Source: Lonsdalea britannica
GTDB taxonomy: Bacteria; Pseudomonadota; Gammaproteobacteria; Enterobacterales; Enterobacteriaceae
Assembly: GCF_002111595.1 (NCBI RefSeq)
Contig: NZ_LUTN01000003.1
Location: 1 to 64,000, forward strand
Reading direction: 5' to 3'
DNA length: 64,000 bases
The notes beneath the pieces are model-generated. The model made no database searches. It had not been told where the DNA came from and saw only the letters and a program-made list of their open reading frames with translations. Shown here in pieces: positions 28,171 through 40,970 of this stretch (the stretch's first letter is position 1; each line of letters begins with the position of its first letter). Both the position numbers and the translations under genes were made by a program.

Positions 28171-29301
28171 TTACAGCTGGAAGTCGCTCAGGTCGTCGGC
28201 ATTAATTTCCGAGTCGATTTGTCCGACCAGATAGGAGCTGACTTCGACTTCCTGCGGGGCGACCTGCACGTTGTCCGACACCAGCCAGGCATTAATCCAC
28301 GGAATTGGGTTGGTGCGGGTTTCAAACGGCAGCGGCAGTCCGACCGCCTGCATGCGGATATTGGTGATGTACTCGATGTACTGGCACAGAATATCTTTGT
28401 TGAGGCCGATCATGGAGCCGTCGCGGAACAGGTATTCCGCCCACTCTTTTTCCTGCTGTGCAGCCAGCACGAACAGATCGTAGCTCTGCTGCTGGCACTC
28501 TTCCGCCACCTTCGCCATTTCCGGATCGTCATGTCCCGAACGCAATAAATTCAGCATATGCTGCGTTCCGGTCAGGTGCAGCGCTTCATCGCGGGCAATC
28601 AGCTTGATGATTTTGGCGTTGCCCTCCATCAGTTCGCGTTCCGCGAAGGCGAAAGAACAGGCGAAGCTGACGTAAAAGCGGATCGCTTCCAACGCGTTGA
28701 CGCTCATCAGGCACAGGTATAGCTGTTTCTTCAACTGATACAGGTTGATCTCGATGGTTTTACCGTTCACCTGATGTGTTCCTTCACCCAGCAGATGATA
28801 GTAATTGGTCATCTCGATCAGATCGTCGTAGTAGCCGGAGATGTCTTTGGCGCGCTTGAGGATCTCTTCGTTGGCGACGATATCGTCGAACACCAGAGAC
28901 GGGTCGTTGACGATATTTCGAATGATATGCGTGTAAGAGCGGGAGTGGATGGTTTCGGAGAACGCCCAGGTTTCCACCCAGGTCTCCAGCTCAGGAATAG
29001 AAATAAGCGGTAGCAGTGCCACGTTCGGGCTTCGACCCTGAATGGAGTCCAGCAGCGTCTGATACTTCAGGTTGCTGATGAAAATATGCTTTTCGTGATC
29101 TGGCAGAGCCTGATAATCGATGCGGTCGCGGGAGACGTCGACTTCTTCCGGTCGCCAGAAGAAGGAGAGCTGCTTTTCGATCAGTTTTTCGAAAATCTCG
29201 TATTTCTGCTGGTCGTAACGCGCCACGTTAACCGACTGGCCGAAGAACATCGGCTCCAGTAGCTGATTGTTTTTGTTCTGTGAAAAAGTGGTATAGGCCA
29301 T
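28171..29301 (-). CDS. nrdB: Ribonucleotide reductase class Ia, beta subunit
   Basis: The 376-residue radical-generating subunit of the aerobic ribonucleotide reductase. Diiron ligands and the radical tyrosine are visible ([14 protein letters not shown] with Glu115, His118 and Tyr122; [14 protein letters not shown] with Glu238 and His241). The C-terminal tail [13 protein letters not shown], which binds NrdA, is intact. The ATG at 29301 matches the family start; an upstream in-frame ATG is not used in relatives. Length equals the E. coli protein. Confidence 0.96.
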   Translation of the reverse strand: MAYTTFSQNKNNQLLEPMFFGQSVNVARYDQQKYEIFEKLIEKQLSFFWRPEEVDVSRDRIDYQALPDHEKHIFISNLKYQTLLDSIQGRSPNVALLPLISIPELETWVETWAFSETIHSRSYTHIIRNIVNDPSLVFDDIVANEEILKRAKDISGYYDDLIEMTNYYHLLGEGTHQVNGKTIEINLYQLKKQLYLCLMSVNALEAIRFYVSFACSFAFAERELMEGNAKIIKLIARDEALHLTGTQHMLNLLRSGHDDPEMAKVAEECQQQSYDLFVLAAQQEKEWAEYLFRDGSMIGLNKDILCQYIEYITNIRMQAVGLPLPFETRTNPIPWINAWLVSDNVQVAPQEVEVSSYLVGQIDSEINADDLSDFQL

Positions 29302-29353
29302 GGTATCTCCAAAAAAAGGCCGGAGCATTTTCAACGCCGTTTGCGGCGATCTC

Positions 29354-29413
29354 GGACGGACAGCGCGTCCGTCATAGAAAATCAGAAAACTGCCGTCCGG
29401 AAGACGGCAGTTT
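29354..29413. repeat. Two hairpins in the nrdA-nrdB intergenic region
   Basis: GACGGAC/GTCCGTC (about 29355-29373) and a perfect 11-bp stem AAACTGCCGTC (29387-29397)/GACGGCAGTTT (29403-29413). Hairpins here are expected to protect the nrdA message and set the NrdA:NrdB ratio. Confidence 0.65.
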
Positions 29414-29487
29414 CTATTGAGTTTACTGATAACCCGGCGATGACGAAACGGTCTTCGACACTTAGGACAATCGTTTCGCGCACGGCA

Positions 29488-31775
29488 TTAGATTTTGCAG
29501 GCGCCGCCTTCGCAGCCATCATCCTGTGCGGCAACGTCTAACAGGTCGTCCTGTGAATCCTCTGCGCCGTCACGCGTATTTTGGTAATAAAGCGTTTTGA
29601 CGCCGAGTTTGTAAGCCGTCAGCAGATCTTTCAGCAGCTGTTTCATCGGCACCTTGCCAGATGCGAAGCGCGACGGATCGTAATTGGTGTTGGAGGAAAT
29701 CGCCTGGTCGACGAATTTCTGCATCAGCCCCACCAGTTGCAGATAACCGTCGTTGTTCGGCATTTCCCACAGCAGTTCGTACTGACCCTTCAGGCGCTCA
29801 TATTCCGGCACGACCTGACGAAGGATCCCATCTTTCGATGCTTTCACGCTGATGTGGCCGCGCGGCGGCTCAATGCCGTTGGTGGCGTTGGAAATCTGCG
29901 ACGACGTTTCGGACGGCATCAGCGCGGACAGCGTGGAGTTGCGCAGGCCGTGGGTCTTGATGTCCTGGCGCAGCGTTTCCCAGTCGAAGTGCAGCGGTTC
30001 GTTGCTGATGTTGTCCAGATCGCGCTTATAGGTGTCGATCGGCAGTACGCCCTGAGAGTAGGTGGTTTCGTTGAACCACGGGCAGGCGCCTTGCTCGCGC
30101 GCCAGCACATTGGAGGCTTTCAGCAGGTAGTACTGAATGGCTTCAAAGGTGCGGTGCGTCAGGTTGTTGGCGCTGCCGTCGGAGTAACGGACGCCGTTTT
30201 TCGCCAGATAGTAGGCGAAGTTGATCACACCGATACCCAGCGTACGGCGGCCCATCGCGCCACGTTCGGCGGCGGGGATGGGGTAATCCTGATAGTCCAG
30301 CAGCGCATCCAGCGCGCGCACGGCCAGCGTCGCTAGCTCTTCCAGATCGTCGAGGCTATCAATCGCGCCAAGGTTAAAGGCGGACAGCGTACACAGCGCG
30401 ATTTCGCCGTTTTCGTCATTTACGTCGTTCAGCGGTTTGGTCGGCAGCGCGATTTCCAGACACAGGTTGGACTGACGCACTGGCGCGATCTGCGGGTCGA
30501 ACGGGCTGTGGGTGTTGCAGTGATCGACGTTCTGAATATAGATACGGCCGGTCGATGCGCGCTCTTGCATCATCAGTGAGAACAGTTCGACCGCTTTGAT
30601 GCGCTGCTTGCGAATGCTGTCGTCCTGCTCGTATTTAACGTACAGGCGTTCGAACTCTTCCTGATTGACGAAGAAGGCGTCGTACAGACCGGGAACGTCC
30701 GACGGGCTGAACAGGGTGATATCTTCGCCCTTGAGCAGACGCTGGTACATCAGCTTGTTGAGCTGTACGCCGTAGTCGAGATGGCGAACGCGGTTGCCTT
30801 CGACGCCGCGGTTGTTTTTGAGGACCAACAGGCTTTCGACTTCCAAATGCCAGAGCGGGTAGAACAGCGTCGCCGCGCCGCCGCGTACGCCGCCCTGAGA
30901 GCAGGACTTCACCGCCGTCTGGAAGTGTTTGTAGAACGGTACGCAGCCGGTATGGAAGCTTCGCCGCCGCGGATCGGGCTGCCCAGCGCTCGGATACGCC
31001 CGGCGTTGATGCCGATGCCGGCGCGCTGAGATACGTATTTCACGATAGCGCTGGAGGTCGCATTGATAGAGTCGAGGCTGTCGCCGCACTCGATCAGGAC
31101 GCAAGAGCTGAACTGCCGGGTCGGGGTACGAACGCCGGACATGATCGGGGTCGGCAGAGAAATCTTGAAGGACGACACCGCGTCATAGAAGCGTCTCACG
31201 TAATCCAGTCGCGTTTCGCGTGGGTAACCGGAGAACAGGCACGCCGCGACCAGCATGTACAGGAACTGGGCGCTTTCGTAGATCTCGCCGGTCACGCGGT
31301 TCTGGACCAGATATTTGCCTTCCAACTGTTTCACGGCGGCATAAGAGAAGTTCATATCGCGCCAGTGATCGATAAAGTCGTTCATCTGGGCGAATTCTTC
31401 CGGCGTGTAGTCTTCCAGCAGGTGGCGATCGTATTTACCCATGTCGACCATTTTGACGACGTGATCGTACAGCTTGGGCGGCTCGAACTGGCCATACGCT
31501 TTTTTACGCAGATGGAAGATAGCCAGACGGGCGGCCAGATATTGGTAATCCGGGCTTTCTTTGGAAATCAGGTCTGCTGCGGCCTTGATGATGGTCTCAT
31601 GAATGTCGGCGGTTTTGATGCCGTCATAAAACTGGATATGGGAGCGCAGCTCAACTTGAGAAACCGAGACGTTGTGCAATCCTTCGGCTGCCCATGTGAT
31701 AACCCGGTGAATTTTATCCAGATTGATGCGTTCTTTACTGCCATCGCGTTTGGTAACGAGCAGACTCTGGTTCAT
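29488..31775 (-). CDS. nrdA: Ribonucleotide reductase class Ia, alpha subunit, frameshifted as assembled
   Basis: The catalytic subunit that reduces ribonucleoside diphosphates. The N-terminal ATP cone (LLVTKRDGSKERINLDKIHR), the active-site region (SNLCLEIALPTKPLND), the radical-transfer tyrosines (TLYYQNTRDG) and the C-terminal cysteine pair (DDGCEGGACKI) are conserved. The frame breaks at about 30956, GAAGCTTCC on the coding strand where GAAGCTTTCC would give GGEAFHTGCVPF. Reconstructed length is 762 aa (E. coli 761). The ATG at 31775 matches the E. coli start; the frame extends 41 codons upstream through the promoter. The enzyme is essential for aerobic growth, so a missing base is far likelier than a real mutation. 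Confidence 0.94.
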
Positions 31776-31828
31776 GTGGCGGAATACCTGTTTGAGTTCT
31801 AGGCACCCCCGTACGCCTGCATTTTTGC

Positions 31829-31876
31829 ATGCGAAAAATAGTGTTTGATACATAAGATAAACACTATATATAGGGG
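31829..31876 (-). promoter_or_regulatory. Pair of NrdR boxes upstream of nrdA
   Basis: ACACTATATATAGGGG (31861-31876) and ATGCGAAAAATAGTGT (31829-31844) each match half or more of the NrdR palindrome (acaCwAtATaTwGtgt). Their centres are 32 bp apart, three helical turns, the spacing usual for NrdR pairs. They lie 54-101 bases upstream of the nrdA start, so repression by NrdR-ATP/dATP is likely. Confidence 0.75.
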
Positions 31877-32705
31877 GGTGGGTTGGTTTTGATAACAAGA
31901 TAGTGAGAATTACGTGTTAATGCAAGTGAACGGATTGCTCGCTTTTTCACCCGAGCAATGCAATGAAATGGAGTGGAACCAGCCGATCCCAGACGTGATG
32001 CGGCTTTGTTTTATGTCAACCTTTTGCGCTAAAAAATAAAAAAATTGATCGACCGCTGGATTCTTAATCCGAACGTAAAAAACGACTTCTTGATCTGGTC
32101 ATGTGTTTGGTTGTTTGACCAGCAGATGGGGTGGTCACAAAAAAAGCGCCGTTTCCCTTCAGACTCCGACTTGGTGGTTCGACCTTTTGGGGCCTTAATG
32201 CACGTCTATTGCTTTGTGTTTTGATACGAGGAGAGGAGCGATGTTGAGTCGGAGACGGCCAGGCGTGGAGAGCGATAGACGTCTGTGTGCGAGCTAAAAC
32301 CGCTTTTAAAAAGAAATGAAATCGCGCTCGACGATAACGTCGGGGGGATCAATGCGGGGGCATAGCATGGCGTGCGCCGTGTTTTTATTAATGAAATGTA
32401 TTAGTTATGTTTATTAATTACCGAGCAGATAAAAAAGAGGCTCATATTTAAAATGTTATCTTCTCGGTTTTTAAATAGAGATAAATAAAATGGTTGCTTG
32501 GTTATTTTTTATATTTTTATTGATTGCAAAAAAAACGCACTAAGTAATAATGTTATATTATAACTATCTCTGTAAAAATAAATATTCTCTATTCGCTTTT
32601 ATCATATTGAGTTACATTTATTATATTATGTTTATTTTTTAATATTTTCTTATTGGGTTAATGTTTAAATGGTTTTATTAAATCCATGAATAAGGAAAAT
32701 TCAAT
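31877..32705. other. Long AT-rich intergenic region upstream of nrdA
   Basis: About 830 bases without a supported gene. The part from about 32380 is very AT-rich with runs of A and T, unlike the backbone, and leads into the small Ser-rich gene. E. coli has the autotransporter yfaL in this interval; no trace of it is seen. Confidence 0.55.
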
Positions 32706-32980
32706 ATGCAATATAGAAAAGTCTCTATTTTACTTAGTTCTATTACCGGTTTGGTTATATCCATTGCCTCCCTGAATGCCTATTCCAGCACCGAAGGTGT
32801 TTATCCTGGTACTGTGAGCAACGATAGCCATGTCGCAACGTCTGGCCATCAGCTCAGTGGGTGTTGGCGTCTAGTTCGGCAAGTAGTCGCAGTAGCAGCC
32901 CTTCGCAGGGCAGCTCGAGCGGAAAATCATCCGGACGTAGTAACAAGGGAAGTAATGACAATAGAAATGGTCGATTCTAA
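32706..32980 (+). CDS. Small secreted Ser-rich protein, frameshifted as assembled
   Basis: ATG at 32706 after AATAAGGAAA starts a protein with a signal peptide (MQYRKVSILLSSITGLVISI, cleavage probably after NAYS) and a mature start TEGVYPGTVSNDSHVATSG. After GHQLSG the frame turns into Arg-rich nonsense, but the +1 frame reads VLASSSASSRSSSPSQGSSS then GKSSGRSNKGSNDNRNGRF and stop (32978-32980). One missing G at about 32858-32861 explains this. The product would be about 91 residues with a low-complexity Ser/Gly/Asn tail. Not recognised; codon use and AT-rich surroundings suggest acquired DNA. Confidence 0.55.
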
Positions 32981-32984
32981 ATGA

Positions 32985-33579
32985 GTCTGCGCATCTTCCG
33001 GGGTAAATAATCAATTCCCCGGCGCCACGTATAACGCTAAATAATCTCTGCGATAAAAATAGATGGTCGTGACCATGCTATTGTGGCTACGCTTTTTTAC
33101 GCATCGATTATTTTGTGTGGTTACCACAAGGTTATCCATTGTTATTGCTGTGGTGATATTTAGGGGCGGAGTTTCCCGCCCCTATGATTGAGGTCATCGA
33201 AGCGATAAAAGACACAAATAAAAAATAAATAGCTTTTTAGGAATAATCTGGAAGAAATAATAGAAATATCGAAAATACTTCTACTGCTTTTACATATTAA
33301 AAATATTGAACATTGAAGGCGGCATCTTATTCATCTGCCGTGGACAGACATCAGGCTAGCGTTGGTTTTGCCTTGTCCCCGACCGAATGACGGCGTCACC
33401 ATCATTGAAAGAGGAGGAGTGGCAATGTCAGCGGCAAGCAGGAAAGCAATAGTCAGACAGGAACAGGGAGGACGATGTGGTTTCCCCGCTTGTTATGCCG
33501 TCCTCCCGAATCGATGATGAGAGCGTATTCGATGCGGAAGGAACGAGGAGAACTTAAACGACTGGCATGGCTTGTCAGT
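32985..33579. other. Gap between the Ser-rich gene and ubiG
   Basis: Holds two hairpins, CCGGGG/CCCCGG around 32998-33022 (possible terminator of the Ser-rich gene) and AGGGGCGG (33162-33169)/CCGCCCCT (33176-33183). A 30-codon frame at 33425-33517 (MSAASRKAIVRQEQGGRCGF...) has an excellent GAGGAGGAG ribosome-binding site but no similarity; I leave it as an uncertain small ORF. Confidence 0.45.
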
Positions 33580-34310
33580 TTATTCGGCGTTTTCACGCTG
33601 TGTATGCAGCATATAGTTAACGTCTACATTCCCACCCAGACTGAATGTGTCGAACAGCGGATTATAGTGCAACCCGGTGATGTGCTTTTCCCGCAGTGGC
33701 GTCGTATCAAGCATCCCAGGAGTTCGGCAGGGCGTATAAACTTTTTGATATCATGCGTTCCACGCGGCACCATTTTCGCGACATATTCGGCGCCGACTAT
33801 CATCATCAGCCACGCTTTGGCGTTGCGGTTGATCGTGGAGAAAAATACCTGACCGCCGGGCTTGACCAAACGGGCGCAGGCCTCGATGACGGAACGCGGG
33901 TCAGGCACATGCTCAAGCATCTCCATGCAGGTCACCACGTCATATTCGCCAGCGTGAGCCTCGGCATGAGCTTCTACGGTTTCCTGCACGTAATGTACGT
34001 TGATTCCACTTTCCAGAGCATGAAGGCGCGCAACCTGCAACGGTTCGCCCCCCATATCCAGCCCCGTCACCTGAGCGCCTTCGCGCGCCATGCTTTCGGA
34101 CAAAATACCGCCCCCGCAGCCTACGTCCAGGACCTTCTTGCCAAACAGGCCTTCGGCATGGCGGGAGATATATCCCAAACGCAGCGGATTAATGCGGTGT
34201 AGGGGTTTGAATTCGCCTTCCAGATCCCACCAGCGGGAGGCGACGGCTTCAAACTTGGCGATTTCGTCGTGGTCGACGTTTTGGGTATGGGAATCAGCCT
34301 TCATGTGCAT
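33580..34310 (-). CDS. ubiG: UbiG O-methyltransferase, frameshifted as assembled
   Basis: UbiG methylates two hydroxyl groups in ubiquinone synthesis at the inner membrane. The SAM site ([20 protein letters not shown]) and motifs [30 protein letters not shown] and FFSTINRN are conserved. The frame is lost at 33711-33712 (GGATGCTTG where GGATGGCTTG is expected); with one G restored it continues [19 protein letters not shown] to [15 protein letters not shown] and stops at 33580. Reconstructed length is about 243 aa (E. coli 240). Two in-frame ATG codons at 34310 and 34304 could start it. Divergent from gyrA, as in E. coli. Confidence 0.93.
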
Positions 34311-34488
34311 GTCTTACCTTATCGTCATTTTTCGCTGTTAGTGAGTATATCCGGCCTGCCGCGGTTGTTGTAGTCGAGCCGATGCGTATGGACGGGAAGG
34401 CATCGGCGCAAGCCGTAAAAATCAGTCTCCTGGCCCGGCGGTAAAAACCCGGCGCGGGGTGCGGAGTTTCCCCCGAAACCCCGCTTTG

Positions 34489-34497
34489 TGATATACT
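34489..34497 (+). promoter_or_regulatory. gyrA extended -10 promoter element
   Basis: TGTGATATACT places a TATACT -10 hexamer at 34492-34497 about 52 bases before the gyrA start. No good -35 is visible. A weak -35 is expected for gyrA, whose promoter responds to DNA relaxation in relatives. Confidence 0.6.
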
Positions 34498-34533
34498 TTT
34501 TCACCTTTTGAACTCGGGTAGATGCATTAATAG

Positions 34534-37187
<2,654 letters not shown>

Positions 37188-37217
37188 TCCGAGGCGGTTG
37201 CTCCGGATGCGATAACT

Positions 37218-37247
37218 AAGCCAGCGTGTGATGCGCTGGCTTTTTTT
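37218..37247 (+). terminator. Intrinsic terminator after gyrA
   Basis: AAGCCAGCG (37218-37226), a seven-base loop and CGCTGGCTT (37234-37242) with seven T. It lies 31 bases after the reconstructed gyrA stop, supporting that stop rather than the premature one. Confidence 0.93.
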
Positions 37248-37318
37248 ATGCGGGATCGGTACTGTGGTAGCCGCTGGTTCAGCGGCAGTTTTTTATCCCA
37301 TAACCTGACGGTATTCCC

Positions 37319-40180
37319 TTGAAATTTGTAGCTTCATTTCAGACCACTCTGAAATTTTCCCGGTATTTGTTCCGGGCGCTGGCTCTGGCGCTGTGGCTCC
37401 TGGGGGCGCTGATCTCATTGTTTTATATCAGCAAGGCGCTTAACGAACGCGAGTCTCAACTGAGGCATCTGTTCACCCTGAACGCCGATCAGTCTTTGGG
37501 GTATATTCGCCGCGCGACCGACGTGGCGCGCGAGCTGAAATACATGGCGACTAACCGGCTGAGCGTGCCGAATCCCGGTCGGGAGCATCTTACCGAAGTG
37601 CAGGAGAAGGCCTACTCGATTTACGGTATGTCGTCGTCGGTCAACTGCGCCGCAGAGTATGAGAAAAATCCCTCCCAACTGACGCCGCTCATCCACTTCT
37701 TTGAGCAGTGGCATCACGATTTCTCTTCCGTCTACGATCTGAACCGTATTTTCTTCGTCGACCGACGCCAGCAGTGTCTGGTGGATTTCGGCATCCGCAA
37801 CCAGTCGCTGGACAGCGAAAGTCTGGTCAGAAACGTGCAGGAACGGCTGCAAGGGCAGCGCAACAGCAAGCTGTCGACCCGGCGTGACGACAGTCTGTTT
37901 TGGGTCAGCTCCGGCCTGACCTCTGAGACCGGCTACTTCTACGCATTAATGCCAATTTATGTGGAAAACCAGCTGGTGGCGGTGATGGGAATCGAACAGC
38001 CCATCCGGCTGGATGATTTCATGCTGAGCAGCGATTTGCCGTTCAGCGTCAAACTGCTTGATCAAAACAACCGTACGCTGATGCAGTTCAGCGATGCGGC
38101 GCGTAATAATATCAACGGGCCTTATCCAGACATCAGCGCCTACTTCGGTTACATCAATAACTACAACGCCCTGATCCTGAAGAAGGCGCTGCTGCCGACT
38201 ACGCTGAGCGTCGTGTATGCGCTGCCGCTGGAGGTCATTCTGGCGGCGCTGAACTCTCTGATTATGAACATGGCGTTGCTGAATTTGCTGTCGGCCATTG
38301 CGCTGTTTGTGATTACCCGGGTGCTGGAGCAGCGCATGTTTCTGCCAGCGGAAAGGAACGCGTTTCAGTTGGAAGAAAACGAACAGTTCAACCGTAAGAT
38401 CGTGGCCTCCGCGCCGGTGGGGATCTGTATCCTGCGTATCAGCGACGGCGCCAATATTCTGAGTAACGAGCTGGCTCATAACTACCTTAGCCTGCTGACC
38501 TACGAAGACCGTATCCGCGTCACCAAGATTATCTGCGAACAGCAGTCCAAGTCCGTGGATGTATTGACCAGCCGTAACCACCATCTGCAAATCAGCTTCG
38601 TGCATTCACGCTATCGCAATGAGAACGTCGCGATTTGCGTCCTGTTGGACGTCAGCGCCCGCGTCAGAATGGAAGAGTCGCTGCAGGAAATGGCTAACGC
38701 GGCCGAGCAGGCCAGCCAGTCCAAATCGATGTTCCTGGCGACGGTCAGCCATGAACTGCGCACGCCGCTATACGGCATCATCGGCAACCTGGATTTGCTG
38801 CAAACCAAGACGCTGCCGAAAGATGCTAACCGGCTGGTGACGGCGATGCACAATTCGTCTGAGCTGCTGCTGAAAATCATCAGCGACATTCTCGATTTCT
38901 CCAAAATCGAGTCCGAGCAGCTGAAGATCGAAAACTGCCAGTTTATCCCGCGTGAAGTGATCAGCCACGTGGTGAGCAACTATCTGCCGCTGGTGGTCAA
39001 GAAGCGCCTGACGCTCTACTGTTTTATCGAACCCAAGGTGCCGTTGAGCCTGTCGGGCGATCCGGTGCGTTTGCAGCAGGTGCTGTCCAATTTGCTGAGC
39101 AACGCCATCAAGTTCACCGATACCGGCTGTATTGTCTTTCAGGTGCGCTGTCGCGACGGGTATATCGAGTTTCTGGTGCGGGATACCGGCGTCGGGATCA
39201 ATACGCGCGAAGTGATGAAACTGTTCGATCCTTTCTTCCAGGCTGGAACTGGCGTGCAGCGGCATTTCCAGGGCACCGGTCTGGGGCTGGCGATTTGTGA
39301 AAAGCTGGTCAACCTGATGGATGGCGACATCACCATCGAGTCGGCTCCAGGGCTGGGCAGCCAGTTCGGCATTCGCATTCCGCTATATCAGGCCCAGTAT
39401 CCGCTCACGGTGATTAATCCTCTCTTACAAGGGAAAAACGCCTGGCTGCGTATTCGCAACGCGTATATGGGAAATTACCTGCGTGCCTTCCTGCAGGAAC
39501 ACGGTCTGAATGTGCAGGACTATAGCGGGCAGAGCGTGGCGGCCGACGAGATCGTGATCAGCGACTATCCGTTGAGTCAGAACCTCGGCGCGCGGGCGCA
39601 CATCCTGATCAGCGGCTCGCATACCGGATCGGCGCAGGAAGTGTCGCCTGGATGCTGGGAGCACAGCACTTCGGCCCCGCAGGATCTACCGCAGCTGCTG
39701 CAACGTATTTATCGCGGCAAAGAAGCGCTGCCTGCCCCAACATCCGCCGCTCCGGCATCTCTAAGCTATAGCTGCGATAACGACGACATCCATATTCTGG
39801 TCGTGGACGATCACCCGATTAACCGCCGTCTGCTGGCGGATCAGCTGGGGTCGTTGGGTTATGAGGTCGTCACGGCCAACGATGGGCTGGACGCGCTCGA
39901 TGTGTTAAGCAAATCTTCCGTGGATATCGTGCTGACGGATGTCAACATGCCGAATCTGGATGGGTATGGCTTCACACGCCGGATGCGGGAGATGGCGATG
40001 ACGCTGCCGGTCATTGGCGTGACCGCCAACGCTCTGGCGGAAGAACGACAGCGCTGTTTAGAAGCCGGTATGGATAACTGCCTGTCGAAACCGGTCACGC
40101 TGGATACGCTGCAACAGTCTCTGGCGTATTACGCCAATCTGGTGCGGCAGAACAACGCTGTGGAGTCCAAGGATAGCTGA
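37319..40180 (+). CDS. rcsC: RcsC hybrid sensor kinase
   Basis: A 953-residue inner-membrane hybrid kinase of the Rcs envelope-stress phosphorelay. Order: membrane segment (about 20-42), periplasmic domain to about 310, second membrane segment (about 312-335), PAS-like linker, histidine phosphorylation site in FLATVSHELRTPLYGIIGNL, ATPase (NLLSNAIKFTDTG, GTGLGLAI), the ABL domain, and the receiver (VVDDHPINRRLLADQLGSLG, phospho-Asp in VLTDVNMPN). The start is an unusual TTG at 37319: similarity with E. coli (MKYLASFRTTLKASRY) begins exactly there and no ATG is near. It follows gyrA on the same strand, whereas in E. coli rcsC is next to gyrA but convergent with rcsB in the same way as here. 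Confidence 0.94.
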   Translation: MKFVASFQTTLKFSRYLFRALALALWLLGALISLFYISKALNERESQLRHLFTLNADQSLGYIRRATDVARELKYMATNRLSVPNPGREHLTEVQEKAYSIYGMSSSVNCAAEYEKNPSQLTPLIHFFEQWHHDFSSVYDLNRIFFVDRRQQCLVDFGIRNQSLDSESLVRNVQERLQGQRNSKLSTRRDDSLFWVSSGLTSETGYFYALMPIYVENQLVAVMGIEQPIRLDDFMLSSDLPFSVKLLDQNNRTLMQFSDAARNNINGPYPDISAYFGYINNYNALILKKALLPTTLSVVYALPLEVILAALNSLIMNMALLNLLSAIALFVITRVLEQRMFLPAERNAFQLEENEQFNRKIVASAPVGICILRISDGANILSNELAHNYLSLLTYEDRIRVTKIICEQQSKSVDVLTSRNHHLQISFVHSRYRNENVAICVLLDVSARVRMEESLQEMANAAEQASQSKSMFLATVSHELRTPLYGIIGNLDLLQTKTLPKDANRLVTAMHNSSELLLKIISDILDFSKIESEQLKIENCQFIPREVISHVVSNYLPLVVKKRLTLYCFIEPKVPLSLSGDPVRLQQVLSNLLSNAIKFTDTGCIVFQVRCRDGYIEFLVRDTGVGINTREVMKLFDPFFQAGTGVQRHFQGTGLGLAICEKLVNLMDGDITIESAPGLGSQFGIRIPLYQAQYPLTVINPLLQGKNAWLRIRNAYMGNYLRAFLQEHGLNVQDYSGQSVAADEIVISDYPLSQNLGARAHILISGSHTGSAQEVSPGCWEHSTSAPQDLPQLLQRIYRGKEALPAPTSAAPASLSYSCDNDDIHILVVDDHPINRRLLADQLGSLGYEVVTANDGLDALDVLSKSSVDIVLTDVNMPNLDGYGFTRRMREMAMTLPVIGVTANALAEERQRCLEAGMDNCLSKPVTLDTLQQSLAYYANLVRQNNAVESKDS

Positions 40181-40246
40181 CCGTCATCCTCGTCTCGCTA
40201 TAGGCGGGTGGCAAGTCAGGTGGTGATGAGTAGGGGAGTGTGAACG

Positions 40247-40271
40247 AAAAAAAAGGCTCTGAGAAGAGCCT
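40247..40271 (-). terminator. Intrinsic terminator of rcsDB
   Basis: On the minus strand AGGCTCT, a four-base loop and AGAGCCT are followed by eight T (40246-40253). It sits between the convergent rcsC and rcsB genes. Confidence 0.88.
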
Positions 40272-40313
40272 GAGTATGAAATGCCCGCCGAGACGATCGG
40301 CGGGTGGTCGGCA

Positions 40314-40964
40314 TTACTCTTTTTCTGTCGACGCGACGCCGACGGAGGAGAGGTAGTTCAACAACGCGATATCGTTATCGACCCCGAGTTTGGTCATGGC
40401 CGATTTCTTCTGGCTGCTGATGGTCTTGATGCTGCGGTTAAGCTTTCTGGCGATTTCAGTCACCAGGAAACCTTCCGCGAACAGACGTAGCACTTCGCTT
40501 TCCTTCGGCGACAGGCGTTTATCGCCATAGCCGCTGGCGCTGATTTTCTCCAACACTTTGCTCACGCTTTCCGGCGTAAATTTCTTGCCTTTCTGCAATG
40601 CAGCCAATGCTTTAGGCAGATCCGTCGGCGCGCCTTGCTTCAGGACGATCCCTTCGATGTCCAGCTCCAATACGGCGCTAAGAATGGCGGGGTTGTTGTT
40701 CATGGTCAGAACAATAATCGACAGCTGCGGAAAGTGACGCTTGATATATTTGATCAGCGTAATTCCGTCGCCGTATTTATCCCCTGGCATGGATAAATCA
40801 GTAATAAGAACGTTGGCGTTGAGCTTTGGTAAATTATTGATTAATGCTGTTGAGTCTTCAAATTCCCCAACGACGTTCACCCACTCGATTTGTTCCAGTG
40901 ATTTTCTGATGCCGAAAAGAACGATAGGATGGTCGTCTGCAATAATTACATTAATGTTGTTCAT
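40314..40964 (-). CDS. rcsB: RcsB response regulator
   Basis: The 216-residue output regulator of the Rcs phosphorelay, controlling capsule, motility and envelope genes, alone or with RcsA and similar partners. The receiver has IIADDHPIVLFGI and the phospho-acceptor Asp56 in LITDLSMPGDKYGDG; the LuxR-type helix-turn-helix is LSPKESEVLRLFAEGFLVTE with LNRSIKTISSQKKSAM. Length is standard. It follows rcsD by six bases, so the two are co-transcribed; a separate rcsB promoter inside rcsD is known in E. coli but not identified here. Confidence 0.97.
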   Translation of the reverse strand: MNNINVIIADDHPIVLFGIRKSLEQIEWVNVVGEFEDSTALINNLPKLNANVLITDLSMPGDKYGDGITLIKYIKRHFPQLSIIVLTMNNNPAILSAVLELDIEGIVLKQGAPTDLPKALAALQKGKKFTPESVSKVLEKISASGYGDKRLSPKESEVLRLFAEGFLVTEIARKLNRSIKTISSQKKSAMTKLGVDNDIALLNYLSSVGVASTEKE

Positions 40965-40970
40965 TGTAGT

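Noticed and set aside
32100-32300. Possible tRNA or attachment-site remnant (GGTGGTTCGACC) upstream of the Ser-rich gene
   Set aside because: Only a few bases resemble a T-loop, with no acceptor stem or anticodon arm.
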